Under the pieces are notes generated by a model. It saw only the letters and a list, made by a program, of their open reading frames with translations. It was not told where the DNA came from and searched no databases. From Poriferisodalis sp965204195 (lineage in GTDB: Bacteria > Actinomycetota > Acidimicrobiia > Acidimicrobiales > Poriferisodalaceae), in assembly GCF_965204195.1 (NCBI RefSeq), contig NZ_OZ241975.1, positions 186,001-250,000 on the forward strand: a stretch of 64,000 nucleotides of DNA, in the 5' to 3' direction. Of this stretch, positions 24,680 to 31,989 are shown piece by piece. The stretch's first letter is position 1. Each line of letters opens with the position of its first letter. A program made the translations under genes and the position numbers.

Positions 24680-25987
24680 TCATCGATGCCGTTCGTCCGG
24701 GTCGATCCTTTGGAAGACAATGTCGAAGGGAACCTCAATGCGAGCTCGAATGTCGTCCGCAATCGTGGCGAAGAGCTCGTCCTGGGGCGGCCATCGATTG
24801 TCACCGTAGGAGTTCGGATCACCTGTGAGCATGACGGAACCGACATCGTGCGGGATTCGGTAAGTGTCAATTGCGATTTCCAGCGCGTTGGCCCTGTGAT
24901 TGATCCACGTCCACGCGACAGCCTCTGACAGTTCGATCGCTTGGACAGCACCATCGAGCGTGTCGCGCGGAAGATAGATGCCATTCCCGTCACCGAACTG
25001 CTGCTGAGCGGATTGGATCTGGGCGTAGGTTACCGATGCGCCGATCCGAAGCTCGATGTCAGAATGCTCGGCGGCAACTTCTTGTGCCTGCGGACTTGGT
25101 GGATCATCACCGGTGAGCCAAAGCCATGCGACGAATGATTCACCGATCCGCATATACGGATCCGCTTGATCGATACCCCAGCCCGCCGTTCGCTTCGATT
25201 CTGTCTCACGTAGTCCTGCCAGCACTATCTCCATTTCCGGAATGCGTTCCAGTCGGCGGTTCGCTTCGGTTGGCAGGACTCGATGTGTGGATGAATATAT
25301 TGCAACTGTGCATGCTCGAGTGAAGCGATCACTCAGATAGCCGCAGCTTTCAATGCTTGAACCGCGCAAAATACGGTGATTTCCGCACTCTGGACTTCGA
25401 TCGACTAACCATTGGGCATCGTCGATCATAATCTCTTTCCCAAGCGAGAATGGGCCAGCAGTGTGAACACGATGATGAAACCAGAGTTCTTCGTTCGCCT
25501 CATCATATTGCACAAGATCATTTGGCAAGGACAGCACCCAGCGCAGGGTGTCCCTCGGGCCATCCCCCGGGAAGCTCGGACGTTGATGCATCCTGTAAAA
25601 CACATCGAGATAAAGACACTTACCTTCGACATGTGGGACACCAACAGCTCGACTCAGAATCGATTCTGCGACTTCGTAGACTCTGCGCTCGTACATCTCA
25701 TGGAAGTCCGCCCACGGCAGCGGCCGTATGTTCTCGAGTCGTGGATACCATAGGGATTCATTGATAGCGGATGTTGTCCGTGTAGCTATTTCGCCTTCAG
25801 TCAAGGATGTTACGATGGACTGCGTTTGATGCCGATTCGTCGGCACCGGAGCACGGTTATCAGGTGGTACGCTCATTCTGAGTTCGCTTGATACACTTGG
25901 TTCAGCACCGTTACCGGGCCCGGTTTCATAACCACGTGTACAAGCTATTGATAGCAGCATTAAGCCCGTGAGCATCGCGTGCCGCAT
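24680..25987 (-). CDS. Secreted or lipid-anchored protein with a C-terminal streptogrisin pro-region-like domain but no protease
   Basis: A 435-residue protein. It starts with a short hydrophobic signal (MLTGLMLLSIACTRG) ending at a cysteine; the lipobox is weak because residue -3 is Ser rather than Leu/Val/Ile. Residues about 30-230 form an unrecognised domain with several Cys and Trp. Residues about 240-430 align closely with the pro-region of the neighbouring protease: RRLERIPEM, AGWGID, AWLWLTGDDPPS, AEHSDIELRIGA and RANALEIAIDT, each with a counterpart there. It stops where the protease domain would begin. It follows that gene by 53 bp on the same strand. It may act in trans as a chaperone or inhibitor (inference). 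Start is uncertain (25987 or 25975). Confidence 0.72.
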   Translation of the reverse strand: MRHAMLTGLMLLSIACTRGYETGPGNGAEPSVSSELRMSVPPDNRAPVPTNRHQTQSIVTSLTEGEIATRTTSAINESLWYPRLENIRPLPWADFHEMYERRVYEVAESILSRAVGVPHVEGKCLYLDVFYRMHQRPSFPGDGPRDTLRWVLSLPNDLVQYDEANEELWFHHRVHTAGPFSLGKEIMIDDAQWLVDRSPECGNHRILRGSSIESCGYLSDRFTRACTVAIYSSTHRVLPTEANRRLERIPEMEIVLAGLRETESKRTAGWGIDQADPYMRIGESFVAWLWLTGDDPPSPQAQEVAAEHSDIELRIGASVTYAQIQSAQQQFGDGNGIYLPRDTLDGAVQAIELSEAVAWTWINHRANALEIAIDTYRIPHDVGSVMLTGDPNSYGDNRWPPQDELFATIADDIRARIEVPFDIVFQRIDPDERHR

Positions 25988-26040
25988 GACACTATTGACT
26001 CTGGTCCAATGCTGACAACCTCGCAGTTAGTGCACAGGGA

Positions 26041-27465
26041 TTATGGTACATCTTCAGGCCAATTGGTCACTACTGTGACCCCAAGAGCATTCTGTACTCG
26101 CCGGATCGAGCTGAACACAATAAACGAATTGGACTTGTTGCACGGGTTGTCTTCTGGTCCTGCTTTGTGAATGCCATAAGCGGCACTGTAACTGTAGACA
26201 GGACCGCCACTATCTCCCTTGCATGACCGGACGTTCGGTCCAGACGCGCGAACGAACACTGCTTGGCAGGTCCCTCCGTATCCATCACATCCATCGCTAC
26301 TGCTGGGCTGGAACCTGACGTTGTCGACGGTGCCGCAACTTACACCGGAATTGGTGCCCGCGCGGCACACATGATCATCAAGCATCAGCAGCCGTCCTGG
26401 ACCAATGCTACGGACTGCGCAGGTTCGAGGGTTTTCAGGATGGTTACTGCAGAGGATCCTGTTGGTGGCGGTGTGAGCTTGATTTCTCGGAATGAGATAA
26501 AAGGCTGCGTCGTTGCTGGCGTTGTATGCGCGCACCCCGAAGGTAAGCGCCACGCCTTGTGTCGTCCATGTGCTGCGACGGCAGTGGCCAGCAGTGATGA
26601 TCCCATATCTGCCGTGGTTGCTGTGGTAGGCGGTGAATCCGGATGTGCAGACAGCTGATCCATTTGTCATCCGGTGGCCGCCTTCGAAAGCGGTTTGATC
26701 CTCGATTGCGTCAGCTTTGATGACGTTGTACGGGACGGCGATGTGGGGTGCCAGCAGGGCGGTGATGATGGCGAGCGTCCCGGCGTCGTCCGGGGCATCA
26801 CCTGTGCTGCCAACCGGTCCGAATGGGCCACGACCTTCCAGAGCGTCGAGCGCACCTGATGGCGGGGCTGGTGCGCTGCTGGTGTCGATGCCGATTTCGA
26901 GCGCATTGGCCCTCACGTCCACTGCGGTGTGTGTGATCAGATCGCTGATGTCGATCTGGACAGCGTCTGCTGCGCCGGTATTGCCGACTGGTCCGATGCC
27001 CTCACCGATGCCGAACTTGTCTTGGGCTGCGGTGAGTGCCGCGAATGTGAATTTTGCGCCGGTGCGGATCTTCACGTCGCTGTGCGCGTCAGCGATTTCG
27101 GCGGCAGCGCTGCTGGGCGGTTCTGATCCGGTGAGCCACACCCACGCGGTCATTGGACCGTGATGATCGATGCCCCACCCGGCGAGCCGATCTGCTTCGA
27201 GACTGTGGAGAGCGCCGATGATGTCCTGCAGCGCTGGGATGCGTTCGAGCCGTCGCTGCGCTTCGGCGAGCGTGACCGAGTAGTCGGATGCGTAGGAAGC
27301 GACGACCGGGTGGATTGCCGGCTCGCTATCCGCAGCGGTGTCGGCGAGGGCGCTCGCTGGCAGCAGGGCACCGAGTGTGCAGGCGATGAGAAGTACGGCG
27401 AATGCTTGTCGCATTCTGCGATGAAGTGGGTCGCCTCGGGCTTGTCGGTATGGGTGGTGTCGCAT
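26041..27465 (-). CDS. Secreted streptogrisin/alpha-lytic-protease-like serine protease (family S1) with pro-region
   Basis: A 474-residue secreted protease. A strong AAAGGAG lies 7 nt before the ATG at 27465, which fixes the start although the frame is open further. A basic leader is followed by a signal peptide (FAVLLIACTLGALLPASALA, cleavage before DTA). A pro-region spans about 40-240. The chymotrypsin-fold catalytic domain has the triad His294 in ITAGHC, Asp319 in SNDAAFYLI, and Ser419 in KGDSGGPV, plus paired cysteines as in streptogrisins. It should be exported by Sec and mature by removing its pro-region outside the cell. It lies in a lower-G+C cassette between direct repeats B, upstream of its pro-region-only paralogue. 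Confidence 0.92.
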   Translation of the reverse strand: MRHHPYRQARGDPLHRRMRQAFAVLLIACTLGALLPASALADTAADSEPAIHPVVASYASDYSVTLAEAQRRLERIPALQDIIGALHSLEADRLAGWGIDHHGPMTAWVWLTGSEPPSSAAAEIADAHSDVKIRTGAKFTFAALTAAQDKFGIGEGIGPVGNTGAADAVQIDISDLITHTAVDVRANALEIGIDTSSAPAPPSGALDALEGRGPFGPVGSTGDAPDDAGTLAIITALLAPHIAVPYNVIKADAIEDQTAFEGGHRMTNGSAVCTSGFTAYHSNHGRYGIITAGHCRRSTWTTQGVALTFGVRAYNASNDAAFYLIPRNQAHTATNRILCSNHPENPRTCAVRSIGPGRLLMLDDHVCRAGTNSGVSCGTVDNVRFQPSSSDGCDGYGGTCQAVFVRASGPNVRSCKGDSGGPVYSYSAAYGIHKAGPEDNPCNKSNSFIVFSSIRRVQNALGVTVVTNWPEDVP

Positions 27466-27535
27466 GGCGTGTCTCCTTTCGAGTCGGCGGCGGACTCGGG
27501 CGAGACGGCTCGCCACGAGCCTTCCGCTGATTCGA

Positions 27536-27557
27536 ACTTACTAAACGTTCAGTAAGT
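27536..27557. promoter_or_regulatory. 22-bp near-perfect palindrome upstream of the protease gene (TetR-type operator candidate)
   Basis: Arms ACTTACT and AGTAAGT flank a central AACGTT, with one mismatched pair in 22 bp. The shape, with an AACGTT centre and AGT/ACT flanks, is like sites bound by TetR-family repressors in actinobacteria. It lies 71-92 bp upstream of the leftward protease start. No TetR gene is in the window. The rest of the 27466-27766 gap holds repeat B copy 2 and otherwise nothing recognised. Confidence 0.55.
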
Positions 27558-27680
27558 GACGTGACACCTGTGAGGTCGGCATCGACAGACCAGGCTGTTG
27601 TGAGCAACTCTGCATGCGTTGTGGTGCTGACCGGCTCTACCTCGCATCGCACAAGGCGCTCGAATCGGTCTGGCTGGACT

Positions 27681-27718
27681 CGCTGGAGCGTGCCTCGTTG
27701 CCCGCTTGGGCCCGCTGA
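27681..27718 (+). repeat. Direct repeat B, copy 2 (right boundary of the protease cassette)
   Basis: Same 38-bp sequence and orientation as 24611-24648, with differences only in CCTGGGT against TTGGGCC-type positions. It sits in the 301-bp gap between the protease gene and the PAC2-family gene. Confidence 0.8.
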
Positions 27719-27766
27719 GCAACAAATCCGGGCGCGATCTGCGCACGCATCGGCCATAGTGAGGCC

Positions 27767-28663
27767 GTGACCGGGACCGAAGATCCACTAGAGCAACCGA
27801 TCGTCGTGTGGGACGGCGCGCCGAACCTGCACAATCCGCTCCTGCTGGTGGCGTTCGAGGGCTGGTTCGACGCCGGCGAGTGCGCCACCGGCGCGCTCAC
27901 GTGGATCCGCGAGCGAAGCGAGGCACGGCGGGTCTGCCATATCGACCCCGAGGAGTTCTTCGACTTCCAGGAGAGCCGCCCGCACATCGAGATCGCTCCC
28001 GATGGGGAGCGCCGTATCCGCTGGCCGGAGATCGAGTGCCACGTCGTGCCGGCTGCCCCGCCGCACGACCTCGTGCTGCTGTCGGGCATCGAGCCGCGGA
28101 TGCGTTGGCGCACGTTCTGCGAGGGAGTGGCGGAGATCGCCCGTGGACTCGGCTGCCAGATGGTGGTGACGCTCGGGGCCATGGTCGCGGGCGTGGCCCA
28201 CTCGCGGACCGCCTCGGTCAAGGGCAGCGCCGCCAACGGGGAGCTGGCCGCTCGCCTGGGCCTCGACAGCCCTACCTACCAAGGCCCCACCGGCATCATC
28301 GGCACGCTGCACGACGTGCTGGACCGGGCAGCGTTTCCTGTGGTGTCGCTGCGCGTGGGGGTGCCGCATTACGTCGCGGGCCCGCCGAATCCCAAGGGCA
28401 CGCGGGCACTGCTGGCCCATTTCGAGACGGTCACGGGCGTGACCACCGGTTACCGCGAGCTGGACAGCAGCGTGCAGACCTGGGAGCAGCGTGTCGATGA
28501 GGCGGTGGCGCGAGACCCCGAGATCGTGGCCTATATCCGGCAGCTCGAAGCCGAAGCAGACCGCACCGCCGAGGAGAACCTGCCGAGCGGCGACGACATA
28601 GCGCTGGAATTCCAGAAGTTCCTGGCCGAGCAGCGCGAGTCGCCCCCCGACGAGCCGTCGTAG
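27767..28663 (+). CDS. PAC2-family protein
   Basis: A 298-residue cytosolic protein of the PAC2 (proteasome assembly chaperone 2-like) superfamily, common in actinobacteria and archaea. Visible blocks are LLLVAFEGWFDAGECATGALTWI near the N terminus, FFDFQESRP, the LLSGIEPRMRW strand, VVTLGAMVAGVAHSR, and PTYQGPTGIIGTL followed by VPHYVAGPPNPKGT. The C-terminal ~60 residues are charged and helical. The biochemical role in bacteria is not established. The start is a GTG at 27767. It sits 9 bp upstream of aroC and is probably co-transcribed with it. Confidence 0.87.
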   Translation: MTGTEDPLEQPIVVWDGAPNLHNPLLLVAFEGWFDAGECATGALTWIRERSEARRVCHIDPEEFFDFQESRPHIEIAPDGERRIRWPEIECHVVPAAPPHDLVLLSGIEPRMRWRTFCEGVAEIARGLGCQMVVTLGAMVAGVAHSRTASVKGSAANGELAARLGLDSPTYQGPTGIIGTLHDVLDRAAFPVVSLRVGVPHYVAGPPNPKGTRALLAHFETVTGVTTGYRELDSSVQTWEQRVDEAVARDPEIVAYIRQLEAEADRTAEENLPSGDDIALEFQKFLAEQRESPPDEPS

Positions 28664-28672
28664 GGTTCTCAC

Positions 28673-29788
28673 ATGGGCGGCAGCACGTTCGGGGACCGCT
28701 TCGCGGTCACCACGTTCGGCGAATCGCACGGCGGAGCGCTGGGGGTGATCATCGACGGCTGCCCGGCGCGCATCGAGTTGAGCGAGGCCGATGTGCAGGA
28801 CGACCTCGACCGGCGCCGTCCCGGCCAGAGCCGCATTGTCACCCAGCGCCAGGAGGCTGACCGGGTGACGATCCACTCGGGTGTCTTCGAGGGCCTCACG
28901 CTGGGCACGCCGATCGGCATGACCGTGGCCAACACCGATGCCCGGCCCGGCGCATATTCCGAAATGGCCACCAAGTACCGGCCGAGCCACGCCGACTACA
29001 CCACCGAGGCCAAGTACGGCATCCGCAACTGGCAGGGGGGCGGGCGTGCATCGGCCCGTGAGACCGTCGGCCGGGTTGCGGCGGGCGCGGTGGCTCGCAA
29101 GATCCTGGCAACGGCCGGGGTGGAGGTGCTGGGCTGGGTCAGCTCGGTGCGCGACATCACTGCCGACGTCGATCCCGCGGAGTTGACCCGCCACGACGTG
29201 GAGGCCGACCCGACCCGTTGCCCTGATCCCGCCGCCGCAGCCCGCATCACCGAAGCCATCGACGCTGCCCGCCACGACGGCAACTCGCTGGGAGGCGTGG
29301 TGGCCTGCGTGGCACGCGGTGTGCCGCCGGGCTTGGGCGAACCGGTCTTCGACAAGCTCGACGCTGAGCTTGCGGGCGCGGTGATGTCGCTGCCGGCGGC
29401 CAAGGGCATGGAGATCGGCAGCGGCTTCGCCGGAACGCTGATGACCGGCCGCACCCACAACGACGAGTTCGCGCCCGGTCCCGACGGCCGACCCGTCCCG
29501 GTCACCAACCGCAGCGGCGGCATCCAGGGCGGCATCAGCAACGGTGCCGACATCGTGCTGCGTGTGGCCTTCAAGCCCACTGCCACCATTGCGAGCGAGC
29601 AGAAGACGGTGACCAGCTCGGGCGAGGCCACGGTGCTCGCCGCCCGCGGTCGTCACGATCCGTGCGTGCTGCCCCGGGCGGTGCCGATGGTGGAGGCGAT
29701 GGTCTGCCTCGTGCTGGCCGACCATCTCCTGCGCCAGCAGACAACCCAGCTCGCAGACGCTCCTTCGCCGCCGCAGCCATCTGGCTGA
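28673..29788 (+). CDS. aroC: Chorismate synthase
   Basis: AroC eliminates phosphate from 5-enolpyruvylshikimate-3-phosphate to make chorismate, using reduced FMN. The 371-residue protein has the three family signatures: GESHGGALGVIIDGCP near the N terminus, the central GRASARETVGRVAAGA with the conserved His-containing approach YGIRNWQGGGR, and the C-terminal RGRHDPCVLPRAVPMVEAM. It also carries the FMN-binding GGIQGGISNG and AFKPTATI segments. The ATG is at 28673. It lies between the PAC2 gene and a TSUP permease gene, 10 bp upstream of the latter. Confidence 0.97.
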   Translation: MGGSTFGDRFAVTTFGESHGGALGVIIDGCPARIELSEADVQDDLDRRRPGQSRIVTQRQEADRVTIHSGVFEGLTLGTPIGMTVANTDARPGAYSEMATKYRPSHADYTTEAKYGIRNWQGGGRASARETVGRVAAGAVARKILATAGVEVLGWVSSVRDITADVDPAELTRHDVEADPTRCPDPAAAARITEAIDAARHDGNSLGGVVACVARGVPPGLGEPVFDKLDAELAGAVMSLPAAKGMEIGSGFAGTLMTGRTHNDEFAPGPDGRPVPVTNRSGGIQGGISNGADIVLRVAFKPTATIASEQKTVTSSGEATVLAARGRHDPCVLPRAVPMVEAMVCLVLADHLLRQQTTQLADAPSPPQPSG

Positions 29789-29798
29789 CGGCCAGCCG

Positions 29799-30539
29799 AT
29801 GGACATCGCACAGATTTCGCTCGTCGCAGCCGCGGGCGTGGTGGCGGGCGTGGTCAACGCCATGGCCGGCGGCGGTTCGCTGCTGACGGTCAGCCTGCTC
29901 ACGGTGGTGGGCGATCTCGGCGGGTTGGTGGCCAACGGCACCAACCGCATCGGCGTCGTCACCCAGAACCTGGCGTCGGTTGCCGGCTACCGGTCGGAGG
30001 GCGTGTCGGGCTTGCGCCGCTCGGTGCCCGTACTGCTGCCGGCGCTGATCGGTTCGGTAATCGGCGCCTACGCGGTCTCCAGCCTGCTCAGCGACACGGC
30101 CTTCGAGCGGGTCTTCGGCATCTTGATGGTGCCGCTGCTGATCCTGAGCCTGTGGCCGCCGAAGGCCCGCGGCGACGAGATCGTCTGGCCGAGGGCGCTG
30201 ACCGTGGCGGTGTTCTTCCTGATCGGCGCCTACGGCGGCGCATTTCAAGCAGGTGTGGGGCTCTTGCTGGTGTTGGCCCTGTCGCACGCCGGGCTCGACT
30301 TGGTGAACGCCAACGCGGTCAAGGTGGTGGTGATCGCTGTGCTGACCGTGGTGGCAGTGCCGGTGTTCATCCTGAACGACCAGGTGCACTGGGGATTCGC
30401 CGTCATCGTGGCCGCGGGCTTCGCTGTCGGCGGCTGGCTGGGTGCCCGCTGGGCGGTGCGCGGCGGCGAGCGGTTGATCCGGCCCGTGCTGGCCGTCGCT
30501 GTCCTCGGCCTCGCCGGCCGCATGGTCGGCCTGTACTGA
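29799..30539 (+). CDS. TSUP (TauE/SafE) family membrane permease
   Basis: A 246-residue integral membrane protein with about seven or eight hydrophobic segments and no soluble domain. The family hallmarks are the N-terminal AAAGVVAGVVNAMAGGGSLLTVSLL and the related second-half motif FLIGAYGGAFQAGVGLLLVLAL, an internal duplication typical of TauE/SafE proteins that move sulfite, sulfoacetate or other organic anions out of or into the cell. The substrate cannot be predicted. It follows aroC by 10 bp and is probably in the same transcript. Repeat A copy 2 starts 3 bp after its stop. Confidence 0.9.
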   Translation: MDIAQISLVAAAGVVAGVVNAMAGGGSLLTVSLLTVVGDLGGLVANGTNRIGVVTQNLASVAGYRSEGVSGLRRSVPVLLPALIGSVIGAYAVSSLLSDTAFERVFGILMVPLLILSLWPPKARGDEIVWPRALTVAVFFLIGAYGGAFQAGVGLLLVLALSHAGLDLVNANAVKVVVIAVLTVVAVPVFILNDQVHWGFAVIVAAGFAVGGWLGARWAVRGGERLIRPVLAVAVLGLAGRMVGLY

Positions 30540-30542
30540 GAG

Positions 30543-30610
30543 GCTGAGCCCCCAGGCGAAGCCGTGGCCCGAGCGGCCCGTGAGCGCAGCGAACAAGAGC
30601 GGGAAGCAAC
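30543..30610 (+). repeat. Dispersed repeat family A, copy 2
   Basis: 68 bp with about 64 matches to 171-238, beginning three bases after the TSUP stop codon. It contains the GGCC-N5-GGCC hairpin core and the AGAGCGGGAAGCAA tail. Position right after a stop is shared with other copies, but no T-run follows, so it is not a standard terminator. Confidence 0.8.
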
Positions 30611-30685
30611 GGGTGCGACAACGAGAAGGTTCACCTATTGGCGCAGCCTTTGAGAACCCAAGGGTCGGGCGCGTAGGGTCACGCC

Positions 30686-31840
30686 GTGATATTCGAACTG
30701 GACGCCGAACGGGTTCGGAACCGCCCGGGCATCAAGTGGGGACGCGAGGGCCCGGACGTGCTGGCGGCATGGGTTGCCGACATGGACGTGGAGTTGCCCG
30801 CAGTCGTGCTCGACGCCGTGCGCGAGCGCATCGACTCGGGCGGCCTGGGCTACGACTTCTACGACCAGCCGATCCCCGTGCTGCGTGTCTTCGCCAAGCG
30901 CATGAGCGAGGCGTTCGGCTGGCAGGTCGACCCGCTCGACGTCGTGCGGGTGCACGACGTGATCCAAGGCTTGGAGCTGGCGATCACCTACTGCACCGCG
31001 CCCGGCGACGGCGTCATCTTCCAGACGCCCGCCTACCCGCCGTTCTTCTCCAGCGTCGAGGGGCACGGGCGCCGGGTGGTGCCCAACCCGCTCATCCGCC
31101 ACGACGACGGCTGGCGGCTCGACCTCGACCACTTCGAATCGGTGGCGTCGGCGCCCGATGTGACCGCGGTGATCCTGTGCCAGCCGCATAACCCGTGCGG
31201 CATGGTGCTCGACGCCGACGACATCGCTGCGGTGATCGACATTGCCGAGCGTCACGATCTGGTGGTGATCTCCGACGAGATCCACTGCGACCTGGTGTAT
31301 GCGCCCCGGCGGCACATCCCGGTGGCTTCGGTCAGCGAGCTGGCCGCCGAGCGGACGGTCACCGTCACCGCTGCCACGAAGTCGTTCAACATGGCAGGGC
31401 TGCGGATGGCGTTCCTGCATTCGGCGTCGTCGCGCTACGGCCCCATCGTCAAGAAGATCCCCAAGCGGCTGATCGGCGGCATCGGGATCCTCGGGCAGGT
31501 CGCCACCATCGCCGGCTGGACCGAGGCGCCGGACTGGCTGGACGAGCTGGTGGCCGGGCTGGACAGCAACCGTCACCTGCTGGCGGAGTTGCTGACTGAG
31601 CGGCTGCCCGAGGTGCAGTACCGGCCGCCCGATGCCACTTACCTGGCGTGGATGGACTGCCGCGAACTGGGCCTGGGCGACGATCCTGCCTCGGTGTTCC
31701 TGGGGCGGGGTCGCGTGTACCTGAACTCCGGGCTCGACTTCGGCCCCGAAGGCGCGGGCCACGTGCGCCTCAACTTCGCCACGTCGCCCGCCATGCTCGA
31801 CGAGGCCACCGCCCGCATGGCCAAAGCCATCGGCCGCTAA
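30686..31840 (+). CDS. PatB/MalY-type PLP-dependent cystathionine beta-lyase/aminotransferase
   Basis: A 384-residue fold-type I PLP enzyme of the MalY/PatB group, which cleaves C-S bonds in cystathionine or cysteine and sometimes transaminates. It shows GIKWGREGPDVLAAWVADMD, YDFYDQP, the substrate-side TPAYPPFFSSV, CQPHNPCGMV, SDEIHCDLVY with the PLP-ring aspartate, and the Schiff-base lysine in TAATKSFNMAGLRMAF. The C-terminal small domain carries the carboxylate-binding arginine in VRLNFATS. The start is GTG at 30686. It marks the left, core-genome neighbour of the accessory island that begins 5 bp after its stop. Confidence 0.92.
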   Translation: MIFELDAERVRNRPGIKWGREGPDVLAAWVADMDVELPAVVLDAVRERIDSGGLGYDFYDQPIPVLRVFAKRMSEAFGWQVDPLDVVRVHDVIQGLELAITYCTAPGDGVIFQTPAYPPFFSSVEGHGRRVVPNPLIRHDDGWRLDLDHFESVASAPDVTAVILCQPHNPCGMVLDADDIAAVIDIAERHDLVVISDEIHCDLVYAPRRHIPVASVSELAAERTVTVTAATKSFNMAGLRMAFLHSASSRYGPIVKKIPKRLIGGIGILGQVATIAGWTEAPDWLDELVAGLDSNRHLLAELLTERLPEVQYRPPDATYLAWMDCRELGLGDDPASVFLGRGRVYLNSGLDFGPEGAGHVRLNFATSPAMLDEATARMAKAIGR

Positions 31841-31844
31841 CCCC

Positions 31845-31880
31845 TCAGTCGTCGGCGATCTATTCGGATTCGCCTGCGGG
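31845..31880. repeat. Left boundary direct repeat (att-like)
   Basis: 36 bp beginning TCAGTCGTCGGCGATCT, four bases after the PatB-type gene stop. It matches the surf1 3' end at 38881-38918 in 28 of the first 30 positions, then TGCGGG again after a 2-bp length difference. It is not part of any intact gene here. Confidence 0.75.
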
Positions 31881-31989
31881 ATCCAGTGCAGGTGACGGGG
31901 ATCAGATTAGCCGGATTAAACACCGGTCGCCATCTGCGGTGTTGACAGATCGCCGGCCAAGGCGCTTCAAGGATTCTTCGGGGCACACT

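Noticed and set aside
27788..29962. 724-codon open frame on the minus strand across the PAC2 and aroC genes
   Set aside because: It spans two genes with clear family motifs on the other strand, and its composition (Arg/His/Ala/Val-rich with no motif) is that of an antisense shadow.
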